DNA of 64,000 nt from positions 26,284-90,283 of the forward strand of contig JAFYZU010000024.1 of assembly GCA_017548565.1 (NCBI GenBank), written 5' to 3'. The notes below the pieces were generated by a model that was not told the DNA's origin, did not search any database, and was given only the letters and a program-made list of their open reading frames with translations. This document shows positions 27,800-37,753 of the stretch, piece by piece. Both the position numbers and the translations under genes were made by a program. The DNA is from Treponema sp. (GTDB lineage Bacteria; Spirochaetota; Spirochaetia; Treponematales; Treponemataceae). Position 1 is the first letter of the stretch. Each line of letters starts with the position of its first letter.

Positions 27800-30700
27800 T
27801 TACATCCTCCTTATCAAAACCGGAAGCGTTTTTCTCTATTAATTCCTGATCGCGTTCTGTAAGTGCAATCTGTTTTCCCTTTGCATCATAGATTGTAAAA
27901 TCAAGTGCAAGTCCCCTCATTTCCTGAACAAGTACATTGAATGATTCCGGAATTCCGATTGGAGATGAAGGATCACCCTTTACAATCGATTCATAAACCT
28001 TCGAACGACCGTTCATATCATCAGACTTGATTGTCATCATTTCCTGAAGACAGTTTGCAGCACCATATGCTTCGAGAGCCCAAACTTCCATTTCACCAAG
28101 ACGCTGACCACCAAACTGTGCCTTACCACCAAGAGGCTGCTGTGTAACAAGAGAGTAAGGACCTGTAGATCGGGCATGCATCTTATCATCAACAAGGTGA
28201 TGAAGCTTCATGAAGTAAATTACACCGACAAAAATCGGATTGATGAAAGGTTCACCTGTACGTCCGTCATGAACAATCTGCTTACAGTTTCTTGGAAGAC
28301 CTGCTTCTTCGAGCTTGTCTGCAATCATTTCCTGAGAAGGAGACTGGAATACCGGTGATTCATAGAACTGATTCAGATATTTACCTGCAATTCCAAGCTC
28401 CGATTCCATAATCTGTCCGATGTTCATTCGTGAAGGTACACCAAGTGGATTAAGACAAACATCAAGCGGTGTACCGTCTTCAAGATACGGCATGTCTTCT
28501 ATTGGAAGGATTCTTGCAACGACACCCTTATTTCCGTGTCGTCCGGCCATTTTATCGCCTTCACAAAGCTTACGTTTATTTGCAATAAGAACCTTAACGA
28601 CTTTTTCAACGCCAGGATTCAAATCATCACCGTTAGCCCTGCTGAGCTGCTGTATATCAATTACGATACCTTCAACACCATGTGGAACAGTAAGTGAAGA
28701 ATCACGTACTTCCTTAGCCTTTTCACCGAAAATGGAATTCAAAAGCTTGAATTCAGGAGTAGTTTCAGTTTCTGACTTTGGTGTAACTTTTCCGACAAGA
28801 ATATCATGAGAGCGGACTTTAGAACCGATTCTGATGATACCGTCGTTATCAAGATTTGCAAGTGCTTTTTCCGAAGTATTAGGAATATCACGGGTAATTT
28901 TTTCAGGACCAAGCTTTGTTTCACGAACTTCAGTTGTAAATTCCTTGATATGGATAGATGTATACATATCTTCACGTACAACTCTCTGTGAAATCAAAAC
29001 AGCGTCTTCGTAGTTATATCCATTCCAAGGAACGAAGCCTACGAGGATATTTCTACCAAGTGCAAGTTCACCGTTAAAGGTTGCAGGTCCGTCAGCAAGT
29101 ACAGCACCTTCTTTAACCTTTGTACCAACTTCAACTGTCGGTCTCTGATGATAACATGTATCCTGGTTAGTACGCTGATATTTAAGAAGAGTATATTCGT
29201 CAACTTCGCCTGATTTTGTCTGAACCTTGATTTTATCGCTTGCTACATAAATAACTTCACCAGGACGTTTTGCTTTAACGAGAACGCCTGAATCATAAGC
29301 ACATTTCTTTTCCATACCGGTACCGACATGTGGTGGTTCCGGGAATAAAAGTGGAACTGCCTGACGCTGCATGTTACAACCCATGAGCGCACGGTTAGCA
29401 TCGTCGTGTTCAAGGAACGGAATCAAAGATGCAGAAACAGAAATAATCTGTCGAGGACAAACATCAATATACTGAACATCCTTTGGTGAACGCTGAGTAT
29501 AATCTCCCTGTTTTCTACATGGAATTGTATCTGTCGGGAACGAACCATCGTCTTTAATACCTTCGACAATCTGTCCTACATAATATTTATCTTCATCCAT
29601 TGCAGAAAGCCATTCAACCTGATCTGTAACCTTGCCGTCTACAACCTTGCGGAATGGTGCTTCGAGGAATCCGTAATCGTTGATTCTTGTAAACATTGCC
29701 AGAGAAACAATAAGACCGATATTCGGACCTTCAGGAGTTTCAATAGGACACATTCTTCCGTAATGAGAATAGTGTACGTCGCGGACTTCAAAGCCGGCAC
29801 GATCACGTGAAAGACCACCAGGACCAAGAGCATTAAGACGACGTTTATGTGTAAGTTCAGCAAGAGGGTTTACCTGATCCATGAACTGAGAAAGCTGTGA
29901 TGAACCGAAGAATTCTCTGATTGAAGCAACAATAGGCTTGATTGAAATCAAATCCTGAGGCTTCATTGTATCTGTTTCTTTAAGGCTCATTCTTTCTTTT
30001 GCGATTCTTTCCATTCTTGCAAATGCAGACTTAAGCTGAATAGTCATCAACTCGCCTACAGAACGGATTCGGCGGTTACCAAGATGGTCAATATCATCAA
30101 TTGTTTCTTCGCCTACAAATACCTTAATAAGGAATCTCATTGTATTGATGATATCATCCTTAATCAGAGTAGAATCTTTTACGTCATCAGAATATTCAAA
30201 CTTTTTATTAAGCTTGTAACGACCTACGCGTCCAAGATCATAACGTCTTTCTGAGAAGAACAGAGAATTCAAATCCTTTTCTGCCTGTTCATAAGTCATA
30301 GGCTCGCCAGGCTGAAGAATCTTGTAAACCTCGTTCAGACAGTCTTCTTTTGAAGGTTCACAATCAATTGAGCCTTCCTTTACAAATTTAACTTCCTCTC
30401 TGTCAAAACAGTTGATAATCATCTGTGAATCAAGGGAAGTGTTTTTATCATCCTTGCGCTTGCGGTTATCGAAAGAAACTACAACAATTTCAGTGATTTT
30501 ATTTGCAATAAGATCATCGATATCGTGAGGATGAAGTCTTGTACCTGCATTGAAAAGACGCTTATCTTCTCCGTTTTCGTCCTTGATGATTACAGGATCT
30601 GCAAGTACTTTATTTACGAGCTTTTCTTTTCCGTCAGCGTCTGTCTTAATCTTGATTTTTTCAACATCATAGAAACAGCGGATGATTTCTTCACGTGTAG

Positions 30701-31325
30701 AATATCCGAGTGCGCGCAGGAAAATTGTACCTAAAATCTTCTTTTTGCGGTCAATTTTTGCATAAATAAGTTCTTTTTTCTGGTCAATTTCAAATTCAAG
30801 CCATGATCCGCGGTAAGGAATGATTCTTGAAGAATAAACACCCTTATCATGACAGAAAATTACACCAGGCGAACGATGTATCTGAGAAACAACTACACGC
30901 TCTGCACCATTGATAATAAATGTACCACGGTCTGTCATGAGCGGAATGTCACCCATATAAATGTCTTTCTGAAGAATTGCACCAGTCTGAAGGAAATTCA
31001 AACTGATTCGTGCTTTTAACGGAACTGCATAAGTTAAATTTTTCTGCTTACATTCCAGTTCGTTGAACTTGATGTTATCCCAGTCAAGTTCATAAAAATC
31101 ATACTCAAGAGTCATGTCTCCGTTTGGACTTTCGATTGGAAATGTTGAAGTAAATACGTCCTGAAGACCTTGAGCCAAAACCTTTTCTTTAGCCTTTAAT
31201 CTTTCCGACTGAAGAAAACTTTCATAAGATGAAGTTTGGATTGCAATAAGATTCGGAACATCCATAAAGTTCTGGATGTCTTTACCATAATAACGACGGT
31301 CGATTGTTCGAGTTTTCGCGAACAT
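27792..31325 (-). CDS. rpoB: RNA polymerase beta subunit
   Basis: 1177 residues from [22 protein letters not shown] lies just upstream, and the longer frame to 31397 is unsupported. Family blocks are [11 protein letters not shown], the rifampicin pocket [52 protein letters not shown], and the C-terminal [24 protein letters not shown]. At the E. coli Ser531 position the codon at 29832-29834 reads Asn (RRLNALGPG), the natural change known for rifampicin-tolerant spirochaetes. His526 and Asp516 equivalents are unchanged. Confidence 0.98.
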   Translation of the reverse strand: MFAKTRTIDRRYYGKDIQNFMDVPNLIAIQTSSYESFLQSERLKAKEKVLAQGLQDVFTSTFPIESPNGDMTLEYDFYELDWDNIKFNELECKQKNLTYAVPLKARISLNFLQTGAILQKDIYMGDIPLMTDRGTFIINGAERVVVSQIHRSPGVIFCHDKGVYSSRIIPYRGSWLEFEIDQKKELIYAKIDRKKKILGTIFLRALGYSTREEIIRCFYDVEKIKIKTDADGKEKLVNKVLADPVIIKDENGEDKRLFNAGTRLHPHDIDDLIANKITEIVVVSFDNRKRKDDKNTSLDSQMIINCFDREEVKFVKEGSIDCEPSKEDCLNEVYKILQPGEPMTYEQAEKDLNSLFFSERRYDLGRVGRYKLNKKFEYSDDVKDSTLIKDDIINTMRFLIKVFVGEETIDDIDHLGNRRIRSVGELMTIQLKSAFARMERIAKERMSLKETDTMKPQDLISIKPIVASIREFFGSSQLSQFMDQVNPLAELTHKRRLNALGPGGLSRDRAGFEVRDVHYSHYGRMCPIETPEGPNIGLIVSLAMFTRINDYGFLEAPFRKVVDGKVTDQVEWLSAMDEDKYYVGQIVEGIKDDGSFPTDTIPCRKQGDYTQRSPKDVQYIDVCPRQIISVSASLIPFLEHDDANRALMGCNMQRQAVPLLFPEPPHVGTGMEKKCAYDSGVLVKAKRPGEVIYVASDKIKVQTKSGEVDEYTLLKYQRTNQDTCYHQRPTVEVGTKVKEGAVLADGPATFNGELALGRNILVGFVPWNGYNYEDAVLISQRVVREDMYTSIHIKEFTTEVRETKLGPEKITRDIPNTSEKALANLDNDGIIRIGSKVRSHDILVGKVTPKSETETTPEFKLLNSIFGEKAKEVRDSSLTVPHGVEGIVIDIQQLSRANGDDLNPGVEKVVKVLIANKRKLCEGDKMAGRHGNKGVVARILPIEDMPYLEDGTPLDVCLNPLGVPSRMNIGQIMESELGIAGKYLNQFYESPVFQSPSQEMIADKLEEAGLPRNCKQIVHDGRTGEPFINPIFVGVIYFMKLHHLVDDKMHARSTGPYSLVTQQPLGGKAQFGGQRLGEMEVWALEAYGAANCLQEMMTIKSDDMNGRSKVYESIVKGDPSSPIGIPESFNVLVQEMRGLALDFTIYDAKGKQIALTERDQELIEKNASGFDKEDVNA

Positions 31326-31450
31326 CAGTTCCCCCTGCCTTTTAAGTTCAGTGTTTTTTCTTCTACATACAGAAACTCTGCACAGCAAAGAAAGCACTGA
31401 TTATTAATCCACCTTTTGTGGAAAATCATTTTTTGTTTTAATACGACATA

Positions 31451-31491
31451 AGGGGATACCCGTAAAATATTGAATTCTACCGGCATCCCCT
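31451..31491 (-). promoter_or_regulatory. Long hairpin between rplL and rpoB
   Basis: Minus strand AGGGGATGCCGGTA and TACGGGTATCCCCT form a 14-bp stem with one wobble and one G-G mismatch. No T run follows, so it is not a classic terminator. The same position in E. coli holds an RNase III processing and attenuation site, which this could match in role. Confidence 0.5.
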
Positions 31492-31515
31492 GAAAAATAT
31501 TAGTTATAAAACTAA

Positions 31516-31899
31516 TTATTTTTTGCTGGCTTTACCACCAGCAGCTTCGATCTTCTTAATGATTTCATCAGCATCAGCTTTAGAAACACCTTCTTTAAGA
31601 GTTTTTGGTGCACCTTCAACCAAAGCTTTAGCTTCGCCAAGTCCAAGACCTGTAATTTCACGAACTGCTTTAATAACAGGAATCTTCTGAGCTGCATCGA
31701 AAGAATCAAGAGATACAGTGAATTCGTTCTGTTCTTCACCACCAGCTGCTGCTCCACCTGCTGCTGCAGGACCTGCTGCTACTGCTACTGCGGCTGTAAC
31801 ACCGAATTTTTCTTCCATTGCTTTTACGAGTTCTGAAACTTCAAGAACTGACATAGATGCAATTGCATCCAAAATCTGATCATTTGTGAGAGCTGCCAT
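31516..31899 (-). CDS. rplL: 50S ribosomal protein L7/L12
   Basis: 127 residues from [17 protein letters not shown] with GAGGAG 9 nt upstream; the frame opens further to 31935 without family support. N-terminal dimer domain, Ala/Gly hinge ([15 protein letters not shown]) and C-terminal factor-binding domain with [20 protein letters not shown]. Stalk protein that recruits EF-Tu and EF-G. Confidence 0.97.
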   Translation of the reverse strand: MAALTNDQILDAIASMSVLEVSELVKAMEEKFGVTAAVAVAAGPAAAGGAAAGGEEQNEFTVSLDSFDAAQKIPVIKAVREITGLGLGEAKALVEGAPKTLKEGVSKADADEIIKKIEAAGGKASKK

Positions 31900-32041
31900 A
31901 TTGTCTTCTCCTCTATAATAATTAATATCTTCCACCTTGGGTTGCCCCTCAGTGGCAGCAGGGTAAACTCAACTGAGTTCTTTCTGCTCTTTTAACACAT
32001 AACAGTCGACAGCTATGAAGCCTGAAATGTGTAAAAAATAC
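31900..32041 (-). promoter_or_regulatory. rplJ-rplL intergenic leader with nested hairpin
   Basis: 142 bp without a gene. In the minus-strand RNA AGCAG and CTGCT close a stem around the inner palindrome AACTCAGTTGAGTT (about 31955-31998), and ACACAT/ATGTGT pairs near 31999-32034. It may set the extra L12 output relative to L10. I see no clear promoter. Confidence 0.3.
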
Positions 32042-32545
32042 TTATTGTGCTTTTGAATCTGCATAAGCCTTCAATGTAGCGGCAAGTTTCTGAACCGGTC
32101 CGTTCATTGCAGACATAAGCATAGCATAAAGCTGTTTCTTTCCAGGAACCTTTGAGTAAGCTTCAATTTTAGCTACATCATAGATTTCATTTGCGATACT
32201 TGCACCCTTTACAGAAAGAGCAGGAGTATCCTTTGCAAATTCGAAAAGAACCTTTGCAACTTCGTTAGAATCTTCCTTAGCCATTGCAATTACTGTAGGA
32301 CCTTTAAGATAGTCTGCTACATTTTCAACTTTCATATCTTCAAATGCGATACGTGCAAAGTTGTTTTTTACAACCTTAAGGACAGCATTCTTTTCACGAA
32401 GCTTATCTCTAAGAGCAGTAATCTGCTCTACTGTAAGACCGCGATAGTCAGCGAAAATAAAATCGCTGTAATCAGCAAATGTCTTTTTAGCGTTTTCAAT
32501 TGCTTCAGTCTTTGCAGGCTGAATTTTCTTTGCTCTTACTGCCAT
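32042..32545 (-). CDS. rplJ: 50S ribosomal protein L10
   Basis: 167 residues. Base of the L7/L12 stalk. FADYRGLTVEQITALRDKLRE, VKNNFARIAFEDM and GPTVIAMAKED are family blocks, and the C-terminal helix binds L12 dimers. Overlaps the rplA stop by one base. Confidence 0.97.
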   Translation of the reverse strand: MAVRAKKIQPAKTEAIENAKKTFADYSDFIFADYRGLTVEQITALRDKLREKNAVLKVVKNNFARIAFEDMKVENVADYLKGPTVIAMAKEDSNEVAKVLFEFAKDTPALSVKGASIANEIYDVAKIEAYSKVPGKKQLYAMLMSAMNGPVQKLAATLKAYADSKAQ

Positions 32546-33222
32546 TATTCGCCTTCCTTATAGTCAACCCATACACCAGGGCCCATAGATGAACATACAG
32601 ATACAGACTGAACAAATCCTGTTGTTGTACCAGCCGGCTTCTTTTTGTTTACTTCAGAAAGAAGAGTGTTGATATTTGCAACGATTTTATCAGCATCCAT
32701 TGAACATTTACCAACTGCAATGTGAACTACACCTGCTTTGTCGGCACGGAATTCTGTACGACCTTTTTTGAGTTCTGCAACTGCATTAGCTACATCCGGA
32801 GTTACAGTACCAGTTTTCGGGTTAGGCATAAGACCTTTACGACCGAGAACCATACCAAGACGACCTACATCCTTCATCATATCTGGTGTTGCAACACAAA
32901 CGTCGAATTCAAGCCATCCATCCTTAACCTTTTCGATGTATTCTTCACCGGCATAAGCGGCACCGGCATCCAAAGCTTCTTTTACTTTGTCACCCTTACA
33001 GAATACGAGAACTTTCTTTTCGCCACGGAACTGATTTGGGAATACAAGAGTATCACGAACAGTTGCATTTTTTTCAAGGCGAAGTGCTACATGAGCTTCT
33101 ACAGTTTCATCAAACTTAGTAAACTTCATGTCCTGAACCATTTTACAAGCTGCAGCAACATCATATTTTTTTGTAAGATCATATTTTGCAGCACTTGCAT
33201 TATATTTCTTTCCATGTTTCAT
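32545..33222 (-). CDS. rplA: 50S ribosomal protein L1
   Basis: 225 residues. L1-stalk protein that moves deacylated tRNA, and in many bacteria the repressor of the L11-L1 transcript. [28 protein letters not shown] (here [15 protein letters not shown]) and the C-terminal [15 protein letters not shown] are conserved. 1 nt from rplK. Confidence 0.98.
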   Translation of the reverse strand: MKHGKKYNASAAKYDLTKKYDVAAACKMVQDMKFTKFDETVEAHVALRLEKNATVRDTLVFPNQFRGEKKVLVFCKGDKVKEALDAGAAYAGEEYIEKVKDGWLEFDVCVATPDMMKDVGRLGMVLGRKGLMPNPKTGTVTPDVANAVAELKKGRTEFRADKAGVVHIAVGKCSMDADKIVANINTLLSEVNKKKPAGTTTGFVQSVSVCSSMGPGVWVDYKEGE

Positions 33223-33223
33223 A

Positions 33224-33655
33224 TTACTGCTCCACCTCTACACCCATACTGCGTGCAGTACCGGCAATGATTTTTTTAGCTGCTTCAATATCATTTGCAT
33301 TGATATCAGGCATCTTTGTTTTTGCGATTTCTTCAAGATCTTTTGCAGATAATTTAGCTACCTTATCAAGAAGAGGATTTCCTGCACCTTTTTCGATTTT
33401 GCAGGCTTTTTTGATTAAAACTGCTGCTGGAGGAGTTTTAAGAATGAATGTGTAAGATTTATCCTGATATACAGTAATTACAACTGGAATAACAAGACCT
33501 TTTTCCATTGACTTTGTTCTGTCATTAAATTCCTGAACAAATTTTGGAGCACTTACACCATGAGGTCCTAAAGCCGGACCAATTGGAGGGGCTGGAGTTG
33601 CTGCTCCTGCAGGACACTGCAATTTAATGATAGCAGAAACTTTCTTTGTTGCCAT
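33224..33655 (-). CDS. rplK: 50S ribosomal protein L11
   Basis: 143 residues. GTPase-centre protein. [21 protein letters not shown] is the proline-rich thiostrepton-site domain, then [22 protein letters not shown], and the rRNA-binding C-terminal domain. TAGGAG lies upstream, behind a 148-bp leader. Confidence 0.98.
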   Translation of the reverse strand: MATKKVSAIIKLQCPAGAATPAPPIGPALGPHGVSAPKFVQEFNDRTKSMEKGLVIPVVITVYQDKSYTFILKTPPAAVLIKKACKIEKGAGNPLLDKVAKLSAKDLEEIAKTKMPDINANDIEAAKKIIAGTARSMGVEVEQ

Positions 33656-33706
33656 TTTATTTCTCCTAAAGTTGGTGTGTAAGAATCATAAAGATTTCTT
33701 ACTAAC

Positions 33707-33737
33707 GAGATACCTCTGTCCAACGGACCTGTACCTC
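33707..33737 (-). promoter_or_regulatory. Candidate L1-binding hairpin before rplK
   Basis: In minus-strand RNA GAGGTAC and GTATCTC pair (one wobble) around an asymmetric loop and an inner stem GTCC-GTT-GGAC. Two stems around an uneven internal loop is the general shape of L1 autoregulatory sites in rplK leaders. A second hairpin GTAAGAA/TTCTTAC lies between it and the start (33680-33704). Confidence 0.4.
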
Positions 33738-33803
33738 TCCCAAAAACAGGATTTTCGGTTTGCACTTGGGATACAAACCCCTGTAATTGACAAATAACTA
33801 ATT

Positions 33804-34364
33804 TCAGGCTTTTTCTGCCTGTAAGAAATTCAACTCTACCGGTGTAGGACGTCCAAAAATCTGAACTTCTACACTAAGCTTTTCTTTTTCTATGCTGATT
33901 TCTTTAATTGTACCGGTAAATGATGCAAACGGACCATCAGTAATCTTAACTGTATCGCCGACATTAAAGTTCTGATTAATACGCTGTGCTTTTTCACCTT
34001 TAATTGCACCTGATTTCATGAGAAGATTCTTTGCTTCTTCTGCAGTAATAGGAATAGGCCTGTTGTTACGGCTTACATTTCCGACAAAACCTGTAACTCC
34101 CTGAATCTTATAAAGCTTTGCACATGTATCCTTCCATCCCATTTCAGGAAGATCCATTTCAAGCATTATATAACCAGGAAGGAATTTATTATTCCTAACC
34201 TTCTTTTTACCGTCTTTAATTTCTACGATTTCTTCTACAGGAACTCTGACATCAAGAATAACTTCTGCAGAAATTTCACCTTTTTCTAAAAGTGATTTTA
34301 TTGCACGTTCAATTTTTCCTTCATATCCTGTATATGTATGAAGAATATACCAACTTCTTGACAT
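33804..34364 (-). CDS. nusG: Transcription factor NusG
   Basis: 186 residues. N-terminal NGN domain (WYILHTYTGYEGKIERAI; FLPGYIMLEMDL; GVTGFVG) binds the RNA polymerase clamp, and the C-terminal KOW domain (FNVGDTVKITDGPFASFTGTI) binds Rho or S10. No insertion. 11 nt after secE and 148 nt before rplK. Confidence 0.98.
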   Translation of the reverse strand: MSRSWYILHTYTGYEGKIERAIKSLLEKGEISAEVILDVRVPVEEIVEIKDGKKKVRNNKFLPGYIMLEMDLPEMGWKDTCAKLYKIQGVTGFVGNVSRNNRPIPITAEEAKNLLMKSGAIKGEKAQRINQNFNVGDTVKITDGPFASFTGTIKEISIEKEKLSVEVQIFGRPTPVELNFLQAEKA

Positions 34365-34375
34365 AGAACTCCGCC

Positions 34376-34561
34376 TTATCTAGACATTATCCAGCTAAAC
34401 AACTGTGTGAAACCAAGATCAAAAGCACCGAGAATAACAGCTATGATTATTGTAGAAACAATAACAACCTTGATAGATGAAAAAACATCCTGTTTTGTAG
34501 GCCATACAACCTTTTTTAATTCTGCAACACTTTCGCGGAAGAAATTACCAAATTTAGCCAT
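34376..34561 (-). CDS. secE: Preprotein translocase subunit SecE
   Basis: 61 residues with one membrane helix (about 28-50) after the conserved amphipathic segment ESVAELKKVVWPT. Clamps the SecY halves. Standard position between tRNA-Trp and nusG. Confidence 0.95.
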   Translation of the reverse strand: MAKFGNFFRESVAELKKVVWPTKQDVFSSIKVVIVSTIIIAVILGAFDLGFTQLFSWIMSR

Positions 34562-34615
34562 GACATTAATTCCTTAAATAACATTCATCCTGAAAAAAGG
34601 ATAAACAAAAAATTT

Positions 34616-34688
34616 CAGGGCAGGCAGGACTTGAACCCACGACAGGCGGTTTTGGAGACCGCTGCTCTACCAACTGAACTACTGCCCT
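34616..34688 (-). tRNA. trnW: tRNA-Trp (CCA anticodon)
   Basis: 73 nt. Acceptor arms AGGGCAG and CTGCCCT pair fully; the anticodon loop CTCCAAA gives CCA; the T loop TTCAAGT is normal; discriminator G73 fits Trp. The CCA end is not encoded. Placed between rpmG and secE, as in many bacteria. Confidence 0.95.
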
Positions 34689-34724
34689 ATATATTAAAAC
34701 CGGCGTACCGGTCAAATACCTGTT

Positions 34725-34901
34725 TTATTTTGCCTTTGTTTCTTTGTGCAAAATACTCTTTTTACAGAAAGGACAATACTTGTTTTTTTCTAATTTTCCT
34801 GTAATATTCTTACGGTTTTTATAAGTAGTATAGTTCTTTCTTTTACATTCTGTACACTGCAAAGCGATGATTTCTACAGAACCCTTCTTTTTGCTTCCCA
34901 T
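34725..34901 (-). CDS. rpmG: 50S ribosomal protein L33
   Basis: 58 residues: [20 protein letters not shown], then [20 protein letters not shown]. Both CxxC pairs (C16/C19 and C43/C46) keep the zinc-binding form. GGAG precedes the ATG. It lies between the two tRNA genes and is part of the same transcript. Confidence 0.95.
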   Translation of the reverse strand: MGSKKKGSVEIIALQCTECKRKNYTTYKNRKNITGKLEKNKYCPFCKKSILHKETKAK

Positions 34902-34943
34902 AATATGTCTCCTAAAAAGCCATTCACTTTTATTTTGTTTTTA

Positions 34944-35016
34944 AGCCCATGTGCAGAATCGGACTGCAGACCTCCACATTACCGATGTGGTGCTCTACCA
35001 ACTGAGCTACAGGGGC
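34944..35016 (-). tRNA. trnT: tRNA-Thr (GGT anticodon), with unusual T loop
   Basis: 73 nt. D-stem GCTC/GAGC, anticodon stem CCACA/TGTGG and loop TCGGTAA (anticodon GGT) are intact. Two oddities: the T loop reads TCCGATT, so position 55 is C and not the near-universal U (base 34962), and acceptor pair 5-68 is C against U (bases 35012 and 34949). Discriminator U73; CCA not encoded. Either a functional variant or a sequence error. Confidence 0.85.
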
Positions 35017-35059
35017 ACTGCATTCTACACACAATTTCAATAAAAACGTGCGTTTTATG

Positions 35060-35088
35060 AATATAAAATAACTAGCGATTTATGTCAA
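35060..35088 (-). promoter_or_regulatory. Main promoter of the supercluster
   Basis: Minus strand TTGACA (35083-35088), a 17-bp spacer and TATATT (35060-35065): near-consensus sigma-70. It would drive tRNA-Thr, rpmG, tRNA-Trp, secE, nusG and the rpl/rpo genes. Right below the -10 is an inverted repeat AAAACG-TG-CGTTTT (35043-35056) that covers the likely start point. Confidence 0.8.
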
Positions 35089-35141
35089 TAAAGTTATAAG
35101 AGAATTTTACATTTTTTTTAATAAATTTCAAGAATTTTCAG

Positions 35142-35170
35142 TTGAAACATATGTTATTTTATTCTATTTT
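35142..35170 (+). promoter_or_regulatory. Candidate promoter of the serine acetyltransferase gene
   Basis: TTGAAA (35142-35147), a 17-bp spacer and TATTTT (35165-35170). A start point near 35177 lies inside the longer reading frame, so it supports the internal ATG at 35189. Confidence 0.45.
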
Positions 35171-35188
35171 ATGAATAACGAGGTACTT

Positions 35189-36049
35189 ATGGATATTGAT
35201 AAATTAATCGAAGGCATTCTTGATTCATACGATAAAATAGGATTTATCAACAGAACTGATGCAGAAGATTTTCCGAACAGACAGAATGTCGTATCAGTTT
35301 TATCAGATTTACAATCTCTTGTTTTTCCAGGCTTCAGGACTGCAGAAAACATAGATCCTGTCAATATCAAATATGTTACCGGTGAAAAAGTAAACAATAT
35401 AATTGCAAATCTTACAAAAGAAATTCAGAAGGCACTTATTTTTACAATCAAACAGTCAAAGGGTTCTGCTGAAAATATAGCCGCCTCACACTGCTTCAAG
35501 CTTGCAGAACAGACGGCAGTGGCACTTATAGAAGAGATTCCTGAAATCAGACGTAAAATAAAACTCGATGTTATTGCCGCTTACAACGGAGATCCTGCAG
35601 CACAAAGCAACGAAGAGGTCATTCTATCATACCCCGGACTAGAAGCAATCCTGGTTCACAGGATAGCGCATTTTCTTTTCAAAAACGGAATTCCATTCAT
35701 CCCGCGTATAATGAGCGAGCATGTTCATGGAAAAACAGGAATCGACATTCATCCCGGCGCTACGATCGGAGAATCCTTCTTTATAGATCACGGAACCGGT
35801 GTAGTAATCGGAGAAACAACTGTAATCGGAAACAACGTTAAAATTTATCAGGGTGTTACACTGGGAGCGTTGAGCGTAAAAAAGAATCTTCAGAATAAAA
35901 AACGACATCCAACAATAGAAGATGATGTTACAATCTATGCAAATGCTACTATCCTCGGCGGTGAAACAGTAATCGGTAAAGGAAGTACAATCGGCGGTAA
36001 TACCTGGGTTACAAAATCAATCCCTGCAGGAACAACTACAACAATTTAG
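35189..36049 (+). CDS. Serine O-acetyltransferase (EpsC/CysE type)
   Basis: 286 residues from [19 protein letters not shown]. Transfers acetyl from acetyl-CoA to serine to give O-acetylserine for cysteine synthesis. The N-terminal half is helical; the C-terminal half is a left-handed beta helix of hexapeptide repeats ([64 protein letters not shown]) with the catalytic Asp/His in IDIHPGA and IDHGTG. GAGG lies 5 nt before the ATG at 35189; an upstream ATG at 35171 has no such site and precedes the predicted transcript start. Confidence 0.92.
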   Translation: MDIDKLIEGILDSYDKIGFINRTDAEDFPNRQNVVSVLSDLQSLVFPGFRTAENIDPVNIKYVTGEKVNNIIANLTKEIQKALIFTIKQSKGSAENIAASHCFKLAEQTAVALIEEIPEIRRKIKLDVIAAYNGDPAAQSNEEVILSYPGLEAILVHRIAHFLFKNGIPFIPRIMSEHVHGKTGIDIHPGATIGESFFIDHGTGVVIGETTVIGNNVKIYQGVTLGALSVKKNLQNKKRHPTIEDDVTIYANATILGGETVIGKGSTIGGNTWVTKSIPAGTTTTI

Positions 36050-36099
36050 TTTTACAGAACGATAAAGTCACGAAGCAATGAAAGTTATTAATTGGAGTT

Positions 36100-36193
36100 A
36101 AAAAAACAGATTCCTAAAAGGCAACGCCAATCAGGAATCTGCCGTCCATCATTGATGGACATCGGAGAGAGTTTATCAGCTTATTTACAAGCT
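36100..36193 (-). ncRNA. Candidate stand-alone small RNA
   Basis: A transcription unit on the minus strand with no open frame of note. It has a near-consensus promoter just upstream, then three hairpins: AGCTT/AAGCT (about 36176-36192), GTCCATC-AAT-GATGGAC (36144-36160), and a terminator stem CAGATTCCT/AGGAATCTG (36107-36141) whose loop carries GGC-GTT-GCC, followed by seven T. About 94 nt. It is convergent with epsC and divergent from radA. It fits none of the RNA classes I can recognise (not 4.5S, 6S or tmRNA). Confidence 0.6.
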
Positions 36194-36199
36194 GTCTTT

Positions 36200-36228
36200 A
36201 ATATAATATATATTATTATAACAGTCAA
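36200..36228 (-). promoter_or_regulatory. Promoter of the candidate small RNA
   Basis: Minus strand TTGACT (36223-36228), a 17-bp spacer and TATATT (36200-36205). There is no reading frame downstream that it could serve apart from the small RNA. Confidence 0.65.
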
Positions 36229-36273
36229 TAGTTTTTTTATAAAAAGTTTATAAATTCCGGAGATTTTTTTAAA

Positions 36274-37629
36274 ATGACTAAAAAAAACGGCAGTATAATG
36301 TACAAATGCTCTTCCTGCGGATATTCACAGCCAAGATGGCTCGGAAGATGTCCTGAATGCGGTGAATGGAACACCATGGAAGAAATAATCATCGACAATA
36401 TAAAAGGAAGCTTAATCAATAATTCAAACCAGACCCAGAAAGCAAAGCCTGTCCAGCTTTCGACAATTACAGCACAGGAAAACACCCGATTTTCTACAGG
36501 AATAAGTGAATTTGACAGGGTTTTAGGGGGTGGTGCAACAAAACGTTCCGCAATTCTTCTCGGCGGTGAACCTGGAATCGGAAAATCAACACTGCTTTTA
36601 CAGACTGCATCAAAAATGTCACAGTCTTTTGATAACAATCAGACAGTTTTGTATATAAGCGGAGAAGAATCTGCAGGTCAGATAAAGGAACGGGCCGACC
36701 GTCTTAAGCTTGACTGTTCTAAAATTCAGATTTTGTGTACATCACGTCTTGAAGACTGTCTTGATGCAATTACAGTTTTAAAACCATCTCTTATAATTGT
36801 TGATTCAATTCAGACTGTATATTCAATTGAAGCAGGTCTTATTCCGCTTACTATAAATCAGCTTAAATACTGTTCAAATGAATTGATAAGCCTTATAAAA
36901 GAGCGTGATTCTGTACTGATTATGAGTGCGCATGTTACTAAAGACGGAAATATTGCCGGTCCTAAAACACTTGAACACATGGTCGATACAGTCATTTCCT
37001 TTGAACGCAACAATGATGACATCCGATTTCTTCATGCACAGAAAAACCGCTTTGGATCTGTTGATGAAATAGGAATATTTTCGATGACTGAAAACGGTCT
37101 TGAAACAGTCAGTGATACTGCCAATCTTTTTATAACGAAACGTGAAAGCGAACAGCCGTGCGGTGTTGCCTGTACACCTGTTTTTGAAGGAAGCCGTGTA
37201 TTTTTAGTCGAAATTCAGGCGCTTACAGTACCGGCAAAGGCTTCAGTTTCAAGAGTTTACAGCGAAAAAATCGATTCACTGAGAGTTTCACGAATAGCCG
37301 CCGTAATTGAAAAAAGAACAGGATTATGCTTCAGTGATCAGGATATTTACGTAAATGTCGGCGGCGGAGTAAGACTGACCGAAAGCTCAATAGATGCAGC
37401 CCTTGCCGCAGCTCTTTATTCTGCCAGAACCGATCTAAAAGTCAGCTCAAAAACTGCATTATTCGGTGAACTTACACTTTCCGGTGAAATAAGAACCGTT
37501 ACAAAACCAAAACAGAGAATAAAAGCTTCCCGAAATTTAGGCTTTGAACGTGTCATTTCCTTCGATTCAGAGCAGATAGAAGACAGAATTCATGACATAA
37601 AGGAACTGATTAAGACAGTTTTTGCTTAA
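36274..37629 (+). CDS. radA: DNA repair ATPase RadA
   Basis: 451 residues. Branch-migration helicase that works with RecA. N-terminal zinc finger (C12, C15, C26, C29, in CSSCGYSQPRWLGRCPECG), a RecA-like core with Walker A GGEPGIGKST (97-106) and Walker B LIIVDSIQT, the RadA-specific KNRFG motif, and a C-terminal Lon-type domain (VNVGGGVRLTESSIDAALAAAL). GGAG precedes the ATG. Confidence 0.96.
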   Translation: MTKKNGSIMYKCSSCGYSQPRWLGRCPECGEWNTMEEIIIDNIKGSLINNSNQTQKAKPVQLSTITAQENTRFSTGISEFDRVLGGGATKRSAILLGGEPGIGKSTLLLQTASKMSQSFDNNQTVLYISGEESAGQIKERADRLKLDCSKIQILCTSRLEDCLDAITVLKPSLIIVDSIQTVYSIEAGLIPLTINQLKYCSNELISLIKERDSVLIMSAHVTKDGNIAGPKTLEHMVDTVISFERNNDDIRFLHAQKNRFGSVDEIGIFSMTENGLETVSDTANLFITKRESEQPCGVACTPVFEGSRVFLVEIQALTVPAKASVSRVYSEKIDSLRVSRIAAVIEKRTGLCFSDQDIYVNVGGGVRLTESSIDAALAAALYSARTDLKVSSKTALFGELTLSGEIRTVTKPKQRIKASRNLGFERVISFDSEQIEDRIHDIKELIKTVFA

Positions 37630-37753
37630 AATCGGGTCAAAATTACTCAGTTACCATAGTCAAAATGCCTCGATTTTACCCTTAAAAACAATTCTATAAC
37701 CCTGAAAAAACAATTTTCTATCTTTTTTACAGAATTATTATTATTTTTCAAGG

